This document shows, one piece after another, positions 43,014 through 52,836 of a stretch of 64,000 nucleotides of DNA; the first letter of the stretch is position 1; each line of letters opens with the position of its first letter. The notes under the pieces are model-generated. The model ran no database searches. It was given only the letters and a program-made list of their open reading frames with translations, and was not told the origin of the DNA. The stretch is taken from the NCBI RefSeq assembly GCF_038006045.1, contig NZ_JBBOUK010000001.1:1715001-1779000 (forward strand). Reading direction: 5' to 3'. This DNA comes from Exiguobacterium sp. FSL W8-0210 (GTDB taxonomy: Bacteria > Bacillota > Bacilli > Exiguobacteriales > Exiguobacteriaceae). Both the position numbers and the translations under genes were made by a program.

Positions 43014-44480
43014 TTAGCCTGTTTGTTGCATTGCTTTTAAATAGTGTCCGACGGCTTCCGCTACTTCACGACCTTCGCGAATCGCCCAGACGATCAATGA
43101 TTGACCCCGTCTTGCGTCACCTGCGGCAAATACGCCTGGCCGGTTCGTCGCGTAACGCGTCGTCTTGATTTTTCCACGTTCCGAGGCGACCGCTAAATGT
43201 TCGAGTACATTCTCTTCGACACCACTGAATCCGATGGCGATCCAGACTTGATCGACCGGGAAGTAACGATCGCTCCCTTCGATCTCCTCAAAGATCACTG
43301 CTCCCGATTCATTTTTTGTTTTCGTTGTCTGAATCGTCCAGACACCCGTGACTTGACCCGATTCACTTGTTGTGAATCGCTTGATCGCGATCAAGTATTC
43401 ACGAGGATCCCGACCGAATTGTTGAAACGCTTCTGCGTACCCATAATCGATGGAGTAGAGTGACGGTGTATCCGGCCACATGTTTCCTGTTGCACGCGTC
43501 GTACCCGGTTGTTCATGTTTACCGAATTGGACGACGGAGCGACAACGTTGACGGAGTGCTGTTGCCACACAGTCCGCTCCGGTGTCGCCTCCACCGATGA
43601 CGAGAATATCTTTATCTTTTGCGTCATGATCAGCAGACAACGGTTCTTGCGAGAGCACGTGACGTGTTACCCCTGTCAAATAATCCATCGCATAACCGAC
43701 TCCACGCGTTGGCGCATCCATCAATTTGCGTGGTTCCGTCGCGCCGACACATAAGATGACGGCGTCATACTCCGCTTCAAGTGTCTCGAGAGTGATATCT
43801 GCGCCGATCGTGACGTTCGTCCGGAAGTGAACCCCTTCCGCTTCAAGCAAATCAACACGGCGCTGTACGACCTCTTTATCGAGTTTCATGGCTGGTATAC
43901 CGTACGTGAGTAATCCGCCAATCCGATCTTCCCGCTCAAAGACCGTCACTTGGTGACCGGCTTGATTCAGCTGATCGGCAGCCGCAAGACCGGCAGGACC
44001 AGATCCAACGATGGCAATCGAACGTGTCGATCGTATTGCTGGAATTCGGGGCACGACCCATCCTTTTTCGAAGCCAATGTCGATGATCGTCCGTTCGATA
44101 TCTTTGATCGCGACCGCAGGTTCATGAATCGACAACGTACACGATCCTTCACATGGCGCTGGGCAGACACGACCCGTGAATTCTGGGAAATTGTTCGTCT
44201 CAAGAAGGCGATCGAGTGCCTCTTGAAAACGTCCTTCTTCTACGAGCAAGTTCCATTCTGGAATCACGTTATAGACTGGACAACCAATCTTCACTTGATC
44301 AAATACTTCCCCTACATGGCAAAACGGGGTGCCACAATCCATACATCGACTTGCTTGTTGACTCGCTTCCGCTTCCGTCAAAGCCATCTTATATTCCTTA
44401 AAGTCACCCACCCGTTCGCTTGGATGTCGTTCCGTCCCACCCGAACGAGCAACTGTCATGAATTGATCGCGTCGTTTCAT
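43014..44480 (-). CDS. gltD: Glutamate synthase small (beta) subunit
   Basis: 488 aa. The N-terminal iron-sulfur region has CMDCGTPFCH and CPVYN with further Cys in GRVCPAPCEGSC. Two nucleotide-binding motifs follow: FAD (IVGSGPAGLAAADQL) and NADPH (VIGGGDTGADCV). It passes electrons from NADPH to the large subunit. GGAGG precedes the ATG, and the gene overlaps gltB by 4 nt. Confidence 0.94.
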   Translation of the reverse strand: MKRRDQFMTVARSGGTERHPSERVGDFKEYKMALTEAEASQQASRCMDCGTPFCHVGEVFDQVKIGCPVYNVIPEWNLLVEEGRFQEALDRLLETNNFPEFTGRVCPAPCEGSCTLSIHEPAVAIKDIERTIIDIGFEKGWVVPRIPAIRSTRSIAIVGSGPAGLAAADQLNQAGHQVTVFEREDRIGGLLTYGIPAMKLDKEVVQRRVDLLEAEGVHFRTNVTIGADITLETLEAEYDAVILCVGATEPRKLMDAPTRGVGYAMDYLTGVTRHVLSQEPLSADHDAKDKDILVIGGGDTGADCVATALRQRCRSVVQFGKHEQPGTTRATGNMWPDTPSLYSIDYGYAEAFQQFGRDPREYLIAIKRFTTSESGQVTGVWTIQTTKTKNESGAVIFEEIEGSDRYFPVDQVWIAIGFSGVEENVLEHLAVASERGKIKTTRYATNRPGVFAAGDARRGQSLIVWAIREGREVAEAVGHYLKAMQQTG

Positions 44481-47400
44481 CGTACCCCTCCTGTTCTGCG
44501 CCCTAGATGTGTCTCAAATGCGAGCAACATCGCTTCTTCGGTGTTGTGTCCTTGTTTTGCGAAATCAGCCATCAACGTCGTCACTTTCTCATACGTCGAA
44601 GGAATGACGCGGATGAACGAATGAATGACATGATCCCAGTTCGCTAGAATCGCATCTCCCTGCTCACTTCCGGTCCGTGCGACGTGACGTTCGATGAACG
44701 TCTTCAGTCGCGCAATCTCTTCGACATGCGTGACAGGTCCCGTCGAAACGAGTTCGCGGTTGACACGTTGTAAAAATTGTTCAGGATGACGCGGCAAGAC
44801 ATAGGCGACACCACCTGACATACCGGCAGCAAAGTTTTTTCCGACATCGCCAAGGACGACGACGGATCCACCGGTCATATACTCGAGTCCATGGTTGCCA
44901 ATTCCTTCGACGACGGCGACGGCTCCACTGTTTCGAACCGCAAATCGCTCACCTGCCTGACCGTTGACATAAAGTTCTCCACTCGTCGCCCCGTAAAGTG
45001 CGACGTTACCAATGATCGATTGATCGGACGAGACGAACGAAATCGAACGTGGAGGATGAACGGCGATGATACCCCCGGACAATCCTTTCCCGACGTAATC
45101 ATTTGCTTCTCCCGTGACATCAAGTGTTACTCCGCGTGGTAAATACGCGCCTAAACTTTGTCCGGCAGATCCATTCAGTTCGAGTTTCAATCGATCCGTC
45201 GGCAGACCAAGGGCCCCAAACCGTCTTGTCAGCATGGCACCGGTCTGTGTTCCGATCGCACGGTCTGTATTTTGAATCGTTAAACGTAATGTCTGAGGCT
45301 GACTGAAATCTGCCTCCTCCAAATACGGCGAGATTTCACGCGCGTCAAAGGAACGCTCAACATGATGCTGTTGTTGTTCAGCCGGACCGTGTGTCACATG
45401 GACGAGGAGACGCGAAAAATCAAGACTCTTCGCTTTCCAATGTGTCCGTTGTCGCTCCGATGGTTCGAGTAAATCCGTACGCCCTACGAGATCTTGCAGC
45501 CGTCTTACACCGAGTTTCGCTAAATGTTCTCGTACTTCCTCAGCAATGAACGTCATGAAATGGACGACGTCATCGGCAGATCCCGTGAATTTCTTACGGA
45601 GCTCTGGATCTTGCGTCGCGACACCAACAGGACACGTATCGAGATGACAAGCACGCATCATGATACATCCGACGGCGATGAGCGGAGCTGTCGCAAACCC
45701 ATACTCATTCGCTCCGAGCATCGCGGCGAGGATGACGTCGCGACCAGTCAATAGCTTTCCGTCGGTTTCAAGGACGACACGCTCGCGCAACCCGTTTAAT
45801 GTCAACGTTTGGTGCGTCTCAGCAAGACCAAGTTCCCATGGCAGTCCGGCATGTTGAATACTCGTCTTCGGCGAGGCACCCGTGCCGCCGTCATGACCAC
45901 TGATGACAATGACGTCCGCAAGCCCCTTCACAACTCCAGCCGCGATCGTTCCAACGCCACCTTTTGCGACAAGTTTGACGCTAATCCGGGCTTGATCGTT
46001 CGCACGTTTTAAGTCATGAATTAACTGGGCCAAATCTTCAATCGAATAGATATCGTGATGTGGTGGTGGGGAAATCAATCCAACACCCGGTGTCGATGCA
46101 CGCACCCGTGCGATCCACGGATAGACTTTTTCACCCGGCAATTGACCACCTTCTCCGGGCTTCGCACCTTGTGCCACCTTGATTTGTAATTCGTCCGCGT
46201 GAACGAGGTAATGACTTGTCACCCCAAAACGACCAGAGGCGATCTGCTTGATTCGGCTCATCCGGAAGTCACCATTTTCATCCCGTTCGTATCGTTCCTC
46301 CTCTTCACCGCCTTCACCACTATTACTCTTTCCGCCTAAGCGGTTCATCGCGATCGCAAGCGTCTCGTGCGCTTCTTTTGATAACGAGCCGTATGACATC
46401 GCACCCGTCTTGAAATATTTGACGATTTCGCTGACAGGCTCAACTTCTTCAATTGGGATCGCCGTCGTCTCCTTGAACGTCAACAGATGTCGTAGCACCG
46501 TTGCCGGTTCCTCCTGAATGCGTTGAGCGTACTTTTGATAAAGCCGGTAATCATTCGTCCGGCATGCGTGTTGCAACAAATGAATCGTTGCTGGGTTAAA
46601 GGCATGATGTTCTCCCGCTTGACGGTACCGGAAGACACTGCCGGATTCTAAATGAATCCGTTCGTCTGCAATCTGTTGTGCTCGTCGGACTTCTTCTTCC
46701 ATCAGTTCAAGCGTCATCCCGCTCAATTGAGAAACCGTACCTGTGAAATGCTGGTCGATGACGGCGTGGTCGATTCCGACTGCTTCAAAGATTTGCGCCC
46801 CCCGGTAACTGAAGACCGTCGAAATGCCCATCTTCGACATGACTTTGACGACGCCTTCCGTGACAGCCTTTTGATAACGTTTGTCGACATCCTTAAACCG
46901 ATCCCCTACTGCTTCTTCAAGCGTTGCGTATGCCAGGTATGGATAGATCGCATCCGCACCGTATCCGAGCAACGTCGCGACATGGTGGACTTCACGAATC
47001 TCTCCCCCTTCAACGATCAAGCTGAGATTTGTACGTAATCCCTTGCGGATCAGCGCATGATGAATCGCACTCGTCACTAAGAGGATTGGCATCGGCAATG
47101 TGCCGGGGCGTACGAGACAATCCGATAATGTCAATAATTCATACCCGTTTCGTGCAGCGGTCACAGCCTCATCAACGATTATGTCGAGCGCTTCTGCAAG
47201 CGAGTCGGTGAACGTCGTCGAAATCGTTTTTTGCTTAAGCCCACAATGTTTCAGCGCATGGGCTTCGTCTGGTCGCAGAATCGGGGTCTCTAAGCGAACA
47301 CGACGACAGTTCGCGCGGTTCGGCGTCAGCAGTTCCCCTTGTCGACCAAGCCATGTCAGCGTCGAGGTGACGATCTCTTCGCGTAACGCGTCGATCGGTG

Positions 47401-48949
47401 GATTCGTGACTTGTGCGAACAGTTGCTTGAAATATCGGAACAAGGATTGAGGGCGTTCACTTAAGACCGCTAGCGGTATATCCGTCCCCATCGCACCTAA
47501 CGGATCCTTTTGTTCTTCGACGAGCGGGATCAAGTATTGATCGATATCTTCACGCGTATATCCGAAGTGTCGTTGTTTCGTTCCAAGTTCAACGAGTGTT
47601 TCCTTGAAGTCGTTACTTGAAAGGGACACGACTTCTTGCGCGAGCCACTCCGCGTAGGGATGACGTGTCGCTAGCTCCCGTTTAATCTCTTCGTCTGTGA
47701 TCAACTGACCGGACGCAAAGTCGAGTAAAAGCAGTTCACCCGGTGCTAATCGTTTTTTGTACAGGATGTCTTGTTCACGAAGAGGGAGTACTCCTGCTTC
47801 TGACGACAACATGAAGTGACCATCGCGTAACAATACATATCGCGCTGGACGTAAACCGTTTCGGTCAAGCGTCGCACCGATCTGTTTTCCGTTCGTAAAG
47901 ACGATTGCAGACGGACCATCCCATGGTTCCATCATGCTACTGTGGTACTCATAATACGCGCGCTTCGCCGGTCTGATCTCAGCATGTTCGAATGGTTCCG
48001 GTACGAGCATCAGTGCTGTCTCAGCGAGCGAGAGTCCGGACAGATGGAGAAACTCAAACGCATTATCAAGCATCGACGAGTCGCTACCTGTCTCATCTAG
48101 AATCGGTAACACTTCCTCTGCCCGATTACCATACGTCGTCTCAGCAAGTCGACGTTCTCGACCGCGCATCGCCCGAATATTTCCTTGCAACGTATTGATT
48201 TCGCCGTTGTGAATCAAATAACGGTTCGGATGGGCACGTTTCCAACTGGGGAACGTATTCGTACTAAAACGTGAATGCACAATACCAAATCCTGATTGAT
48301 AACGTTCGTCTCGTAAGTCATCGAAGTACGCACGCAATTGATCCGTCGTCACGAGTCCTTTGTAAACGATTGTTTCACTCGAGCTACTGAGGACGTATTG
48401 TTCAAGACCGAGTTGTTCCGATTCACGTTCAAATGCGCGACGAATCAAAAAGAGTGTTCGTTCAAATGTCAATCCTTCCATCGCCTGTGCACCAATGAAA
48501 CATTGACGAATGACTGGCTCCGTGCGGCGGGCACCCGACCCAAGCACTTCGGACTGAACAGGTACGGTACGCCATCCTAAGACGTCTTGTCCTTCCGTCA
48601 AAATGATTGACTCTAACGTTCGTTCGAGTCGCATCCGTTCCCGTTCCTCACGTGGTAAGAACATCATGAAAACGCCATAATCCCCTTTTTTAGGGAAGGA
48701 AATGTGACGAACCGTTTCACGAAATAACCGATCGGGTAATTGCGTTAAAATACCCGCCCCGTCTCCGGTTTTCGCATCGCTTCCTTGTCCACCACGGTGT
48801 TCCATTTGACAAAGCATGGCCAATGCATGTTCAACGATTTCATGACTCGCTCGTCCTGTTTGATGTGCGTAAACCCCGATCCCGCACGCATCATGTTCCA
48901 TACGAGGGTCGTATAATCCCTGCTGTTCAGGGTATTGATGAAATGTCAT
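44477..48949 (-). CDS. gltB: Glutamate synthase large (alpha) subunit
   Basis: 1490 aa. The N-terminal amidotransferase nucleophile is Cys22 in MEHDACGIG after a 21-residue propeptide. The FMN/3Fe-4S synthase domain has CIMMRACHLDTC (Cys-X5-Cys-X4-Cys), and the C-terminal beta-helix has GG-repeats (GGIIAVHPP, GDVGKNFAAGMSGG). It makes two glutamates from glutamine and 2-oxoglutarate. It is the first gene of gltBD; the usual LysR activator GltC is not beside it. Confidence 0.95.
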   Translation of the reverse strand: MTFHQYPEQQGLYDPRMEHDACGIGVYAHQTGRASHEIVEHALAMLCQMEHRGGQGSDAKTGDGAGILTQLPDRLFRETVRHISFPKKGDYGVFMMFLPREERERMRLERTLESIILTEGQDVLGWRTVPVQSEVLGSGARRTEPVIRQCFIGAQAMEGLTFERTLFLIRRAFERESEQLGLEQYVLSSSSETIVYKGLVTTDQLRAYFDDLRDERYQSGFGIVHSRFSTNTFPSWKRAHPNRYLIHNGEINTLQGNIRAMRGRERRLAETTYGNRAEEVLPILDETGSDSSMLDNAFEFLHLSGLSLAETALMLVPEPFEHAEIRPAKRAYYEYHSSMMEPWDGPSAIVFTNGKQIGATLDRNGLRPARYVLLRDGHFMLSSEAGVLPLREQDILYKKRLAPGELLLLDFASGQLITDEEIKRELATRHPYAEWLAQEVVSLSSNDFKETLVELGTKQRHFGYTREDIDQYLIPLVEEQKDPLGAMGTDIPLAVLSERPQSLFRYFKQLFAQVTNPPIDALREEIVTSTLTWLGRQGELLTPNRANCRRVRLETPILRPDEAHALKHCGLKQKTISTTFTDSLAEALDIIVDEAVTAARNGYELLTLSDCLVRPGTLPMPILLVTSAIHHALIRKGLRTNLSLIVEGGEIREVHHVATLLGYGADAIYPYLAYATLEEAVGDRFKDVDKRYQKAVTEGVVKVMSKMGISTVFSYRGAQIFEAVGIDHAVIDQHFTGTVSQLSGMTLELMEEEVRRAQQIADERIHLESGSVFRYRQAGEHHAFNPATIHLLQHACRTNDYRLYQKYAQRIQEEPATVLRHLLTFKETTAIPIEEVEPVSEIVKYFKTGAMSYGSLSKEAHETLAIAMNRLGGKSNSGEGGEEEERYERDENGDFRMSRIKQIASGRFGVTSHYLVHADELQIKVAQGAKPGEGGQLPGEKVYPWIARVRASTPGVGLISPPPHHDIYSIEDLAQLIHDLKRANDQARISVKLVAKGGVGTIAAGVVKGLADVIVISGHDGGTGASPKTSIQHAGLPWELGLAETHQTLTLNGLRERVVLETDGKLLTGRDVILAAMLGANEYGFATAPLIAVGCIMMRACHLDTCPVGVATQDPELRKKFTGSADDVVHFMTFIAEEVREHLAKLGVRRLQDLVGRTDLLEPSERQRTHWKAKSLDFSRLLVHVTHGPAEQQQHHVERSFDAREISPYLEEADFSQPQTLRLTIQNTDRAIGTQTGAMLTRRFGALGLPTDRLKLELNGSAGQSLGAYLPRGVTLDVTGEANDYVGKGLSGGIIAVHPPRSISFVSSDQSIIGNVALYGATSGELYVNGQAGERFAVRNSGAVAVVEGIGNHGLEYMTGGSVVVLGDVGKNFAAGMSGGVAYVLPRHPEQFLQRVNRELVSTGPVTHVEEIARLKTFIERHVARTGSEQGDAILANWDHVIHSFIRVIPSTYEKVTTLMADFAKQGHNTEEAMLLAFETHLGRRTGGVR

Positions 48950-49086
48950 AGTAGCACTCTCCTTGCCTTCTTAATTTTCTGTATATTCAGTTAAATTATA
49001 CTTTACACCCTTTTATGTTTATTCGCTACTATGCATAATCTCCATTTTATTTAAGCTTCAAAGGTATAATTACCATATATCAACAT

Positions 49087-49100
49087 TGATAACGCTTACA
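49087..49100 (+). promoter_or_regulatory. cre-like CcpA site
   Basis: TGATAACGCTTACA fits the cre consensus at the fixed TG, CG and CA positions. It lies between the divergent gltB and substrate-binding-protein promoters, so it could act on either. Confidence 0.5.
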
Positions 49101-49133
49101 TAAACTTGGATATTCATTCAATATTTTTTTTGG

Positions 49134-49162
49134 TTGAATTCTACACTTTGTGCGCGTATTAC
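49134..49162 (+). promoter_or_regulatory. Promoter of the orphan amino acid ABC genes
   Basis: TTGAAT (49134-49139) and TATTAC (49157-49162) are 17 bp apart, about 80 nt before the binding-protein ATG. Confidence 0.45.
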
Positions 49163-49243
49163 TTTGCCCGAACATATGATTCTGTGGTATTTTTAACTAT
49201 GAAAAGAGTTATTGATCATGGAAATAAAGAGAGGAATAATACG

Positions 49244-50086
49244 ATGAAAAAAACAATGCAATTTACGGGTCTCTTGATCGCAGGAAGCTCGATTTTATTA
49301 AGCGCATGTGGTCAGCAAGAGGAGAAGGCAACCGCATATGACAAGATTCAAAAAGAAGGAACGATTGTCGTCGCTACGGCTGGTACACTTTTTCCGACAT
49401 CTTATCATGAAGAGAAAAACAATAAGTTGACTGGATTCGACGTCGAAGTCGTCAAAGAAGTAGCAAAACGTCTTGATTTGAAAGTGAAATTCAAAGAGAT
49501 GTCATTCGACGGTATGTTGACAAGCGTCAATACAGGTCAAGTCGATCTTGCCGCTAACGACATTACGATCACCGAAGATCGTAAAGAAAAATTCGCGTTC
49601 TCAAAACCATATAAATATACGTATGGTACGGCAATCGTCCGTAAAAGTGATTTATCAGGCATCAAGTCTCTTGAAGACTTAAAAGGGAAAAAAGCTGCCG
49701 GAGAAGCTACAACGACGTATATGCAGATTGCTAAAAAATATGGTGCAAAAGAAGTCACGTACGATAACGCGACGAACGATCAATATCTACGAGATGTCTC
49801 AAATGGTCGAACAGACGTCATCTTGAATGATTACTACTTGCAAACACTCGCTGTCGATTTCTTCAAGGACTTCGATATTACGATTCATCCTGATATCGCT
49901 TATAATCCAAGTCAGGTTGGTTTAATCATGGATTTAGATAACAAGGAACTTCAATCCAACATTAACGAACAACTCGATAAAATGAAGGAAGATGGCACAT
50001 TAAAGGAAATTTCGAAGCAATTCTATGCCGGAAAAGATGTCTCCCAAATGCCTGACGTCAAAACGACGATTGTCGATGTGAACTAA
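49244..50086 (+). CDS. Amino acid ABC transporter substrate-binding lipoprotein
   Basis: 280 aa. The signal peptide ends in lipobox LLSAC. The SBP_bac_3 body shows KEGTIVVATAGTLFPTSYHE, FDVEVVKEVAKRLDL, VDLAANDITITEDRKEKFAFS and NGRTDVILNDYYLQ. It resembles the Bacillus YckB/TcyA group, so glutamine or cystine are possible ligands, not decided. The start is the ATG at 49244 with GAGAGGAAT upstream; 46 upstream codons lack a site. The permease follows after 2 nt. Confidence 0.88.
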   Translation: MKKTMQFTGLLIAGSSILLSACGQQEEKATAYDKIQKEGTIVVATAGTLFPTSYHEEKNNKLTGFDVEVVKEVAKRLDLKVKFKEMSFDGMLTSVNTGQVDLAANDITITEDRKEKFAFSKPYKYTYGTAIVRKSDLSGIKSLEDLKGKKAAGEATTTYMQIAKKYGAKEVTYDNATNDQYLRDVSNGRTDVILNDYYLQTLAVDFFKDFDITIHPDIAYNPSQVGLIMDLDNKELQSNINEQLDKMKEDGTLKEISKQFYAGKDVSQMPDVKTTIVDVN

Positions 50087-50088
50087 CG

Positions 50089-50766
50089 ATGTCATCGATT
50101 GATTGGCGGTCCGTCTTCAATCCTGAATTGGCGGTCGATTCGTTTCCATATATTTTAAGTGGACTTGGACAAACATTATGGATTTCTTTGCTCAGCATGG
50201 CGATTGGTCTTGGAATTGGGTTAATTCTTGCCCTTTGTCGTCTCTCTCATTTTCGAGTATTGCGTATTGGAGCGAGCGCCTACATCTCATTTATGCGTGG
50301 TGTACCCATCCTTGTGCTATTGTTCATGTTGTATTTCGGGCTGCCAGTCATCAATATTCAACTGAACGCGTTGACCGCTGCGATTACTGGTTTTAGTTTA
50401 AACAGTGCGGCATACATGGCAGAAATCATTCGTTCTTCCTTACTCTCGATTGATCGTGGGCAGGAAGAGGCAGCGGCGTCCCTCGGTTTATCTAGGTATC
50501 GGACGTTTGTTGGCATCATTTTGCCGCAAGCGATTCGAATTGCCATCCCACCGCTTTCGAACGTCTTGCTAGATCTTGTCAAAGCTTCGTCGCTTGCTGC
50601 CATGATTACTGTCCCTGAAATTTTTCAAAAGGCAAAAATCGTTGGTGGGCGTGAATTCGACTATATGACCGTCTATTTTGTCGTTGCGTTCATTTACTGG
50701 GGTATATGTTCATGTATCGCAGTCATCCAAGAGATTCTCGAACGTCGTTTTGCCCGGTATCTCTGA
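50089..50766 (+). CDS. Amino acid ABC transporter permease
   Basis: 225 aa with five membrane helices. It has the PAAT permease motifs FMRGVPILVLLFMLYFGLP and the EAA loop EEAAASLGLSRYRTFVGIILPQA. It is translationally adjacent to the binding protein. No ATPase gene follows; a hairpin terminator ends the unit. It must borrow an ATPase from elsewhere, perhaps the GlnQ-type gene in this window. Confidence 0.88.
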   Translation: MSSIDWRSVFNPELAVDSFPYILSGLGQTLWISLLSMAIGLGIGLILALCRLSHFRVLRIGASAYISFMRGVPILVLLFMLYFGLPVINIQLNALTAAITGFSLNSAAYMAEIIRSSLLSIDRGQEEAAASLGLSRYRTFVGIILPQAIRIAIPPLSNVLLDLVKASSLAAMITVPEIFQKAKIVGGREFDYMTVYFVVAFIYWGICSCIAVIQEILERRFARYL

Positions 50767-50786
50767 TTTATTATCTCCTATATGGT

Positions 50787-50832
50787 AATACAAACAGGCG
50801 ATGGGCATGATCCTTCGCCTGTTTGTATTTTC
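50787..50832. terminator. Bidirectional terminator
   Basis: AATACAAACAGGCGA (50787-50801) and TCGCCTGTTTGTATT (50814-50828) make a 15-bp stem between the permease and the convergent GGDEF-EAL gene. Confidence 0.9.
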
Positions 50833-50849
50833 AATTGTTTGATATCTGT

Positions 50850-52691
50850 TTAGCCTTCTCGACACATCGCTAAAAAATATTCTAATTGTTGCGGCTGAAG
50901 CGGTCGATAGAATAGATATCCTTGCAACGTATGACACCCCATCTGTTCGAGCAATGTTGCCTCTTCTTCAAGTTCGATTCCTTCTGCTACGATTGTCATA
51001 TTTAATCGTTTTCCTAATTGAATGATCGTCTCGATCATCGCTCGTTTCCTTTCAGAATGAATCGCTTCTTGAACGATTTCTTTTGGAATTTTTAATTGAT
51101 CGAATGGTAGTTCCACGAGTGGTTGCATGGATGAGAATCCAGTTCCAAAATCATCAAGAGCGATTCGAATGCCATACAAATGGAGTGCGTTTAATGTTTC
51201 GATAATTTGCTCGGTTCCTTCGATAAAGATATGTTCTGTCATCTCGATTTCAAGTAGGGATGGAGGAAAACCTGTTTGCTTTAATATAGTGAGCACTCGA
51301 TTCGTAAAATCAGCTTGTCGTAATTCCCACGGTGAAACATTAACCGAAATCGTCAGAGGTTCCTTCCCTTCCTCCAACCAAGCTTTTCCTTGAAGACAGG
51401 CTTGACGCATGACCCATCGCCCTAATGTCTCAATAAATCGTGTTCTTTCCGCGAGTGGAATGAACTCAACTGGTGGAACAAGACCGTATTCCGGATGATT
51501 CCAACGAATTAAAGCCTCTACACCTGTAATTTGACGCGTTCTCGCATTGACTTGAGGTTGAAATAAAATAAAGAAGTCTCGATCCAATTCTGCATCATAT
51601 AAATCGCGCGTTAACTGGAGTGCTCGCTTCCGTTCATTTTGTGTTGCTAAGTCTGTGATCGCATACGTGTTCTTTCGATTTGCTTTGGCTGTAAATAATG
51701 CAATCTCCGCGTCATTGATGACATGGTCCGTCGATTCATCATTAATATAGGAAACACCAATACTCGCAGTAACATTGATTTGCTTAAAGTCAATTTGTAC
51801 ACGTTCTGATACACTTGATAAAATATCGTCACAGAGGACTCGTGCATCATGATGATAAGGCGCATGAAGTAAAAAAGCACTACCGCTCGCTTTCGCAATC
51901 GTACAATCTGAAAAACGATTCATCAATCGTCGACCAATGATGTGTAATGAACGGTCACCAGTTCGGTAACCGAATGCATCATTTACTGTTTTGAAATCAT
52001 CCAAATCCACGAGACAAATCATATCGCCATCTTGTTTTTTCTTATCTACTTCAATGACAAACGAAGAGCGGTTTGGTAAACCTGTCACGGGATCCGTAAA
52101 TGCTTGTTCCTGTAAACGGGCTAAGTATTCAATATTTCGTTCAAGACGGGTAACATATTGATTATGGATCAGTAAACTAATGATCGTCGCAATCAAGATA
52201 AGTCCAATACGCGCGATGTGATCGGATACAAACATCGAAGTGTTTTCAAGTGATGGAGTTTGATACCAAATATAAAGAAGAGAAACCGTCGTGATGCTTG
52301 TTGCGTACAGTAGCATCGTTCGGTTGATGACGACTAAGGAAGCTAATATGAATAGAAGGGCACATGCCCAAACTGTCTGGACTCCCCTACCGATGAATGG
52401 ATGATAAATATATGGAATCAATAAAAAAACGCTAGACATCATATGTGGCTTTAGTCGGTCTGATAATGTACTTTTACCGATGAAGTATTGAACACTCCCA
52501 GCACTCGCAATGACAAGTGCACGTATCCAATCCTCTCCTTTCAAACCATAACTACTAAATGTATTGGCAACGATATATAAAACGGCACCACAACTCGTCA
52601 AAATAAAAATGATCATCCCGAACAATTGATAATTTGCCCGAATTTCTCGATGATATTGCTGACTATTGGAAGAACGTCGCTGTGTATTCAT
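50850..52691 (-). CDS. Membrane GGDEF-EAL protein, c-di-GMP phosphodiesterase with inactive GGDEF
   Basis: 613 aa. Residues about 20-180 form five or six membrane helices of unknown sensing type. The GGDEF domain begins FTDPVTGLPNRSSF, but its active loop is KASGSAFLL instead of GGDEF, so it should not make c-di-GMP. The EAL domain keeps the metal and catalytic residues: EALIRW, EMTEH, DDFGTGFSS, a Lys in QLKIPKEI and EGIE. This predicts c-di-GMP hydrolysis, perhaps regulated by GTP bound to the dead GGDEF. The ATG at 52691 follows GAGGGG. Confidence 0.9.
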   Translation of the reverse strand: MNTQRRSSNSQQYHREIRANYQLFGMIIFILTSCGAVLYIVANTFSSYGLKGEDWIRALVIASAGSVQYFIGKSTLSDRLKPHMMSSVFLLIPYIYHPFIGRGVQTVWACALLFILASLVVINRTMLLYATSITTVSLLYIWYQTPSLENTSMFVSDHIARIGLILIATIISLLIHNQYVTRLERNIEYLARLQEQAFTDPVTGLPNRSSFVIEVDKKKQDGDMICLVDLDDFKTVNDAFGYRTGDRSLHIIGRRLMNRFSDCTIAKASGSAFLLHAPYHHDARVLCDDILSSVSERVQIDFKQINVTASIGVSYINDESTDHVINDAEIALFTAKANRKNTYAITDLATQNERKRALQLTRDLYDAELDRDFFILFQPQVNARTRQITGVEALIRWNHPEYGLVPPVEFIPLAERTRFIETLGRWVMRQACLQGKAWLEEGKEPLTISVNVSPWELRQADFTNRVLTILKQTGFPPSLLEIEMTEHIFIEGTEQIIETLNALHLYGIRIALDDFGTGFSSMQPLVELPFDQLKIPKEIVQEAIHSERKRAMIETIIQLGKRLNMTIVAEGIELEEEATLLEQMGCHTLQGYLFYRPLQPQQLEYFLAMCREG

Positions 52692-52836
52692 CGCCATCCC
52701 CTCTTTCAAGTTCCTGTCGTTTATTTTCCTTATCAGAACCAAAATAAAACTTGAATTTTCTAAAAATAATAAAATAATGGGAAGTCATGATTTTAAGCAA
52801 AATGGGAATAGATAGGTATAGAAAGGAGCGATCACT

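Larger units (their letters stand above)
48950..49243. other. Divergent gltB/ABC-transporter promoter region
   Basis: On the minus strand the gltB -10 TATAAT (49000-48995) has no proper -35, which would fit activator control. An ATCTC motif (about 49030) resembles a GltC half-box. A cre-like box and a plus-strand promoter for the ABC genes follow. No gene is supported in the gap. Confidence 0.5.

Noticed and set aside
43950-44624. 224-aa open frame antisense to gltD/gltB
   Set aside because: Spans two strongly conserved genes on the other strand. Composition (Arg, Cys, Phe-rich) is typical of shadow frames.
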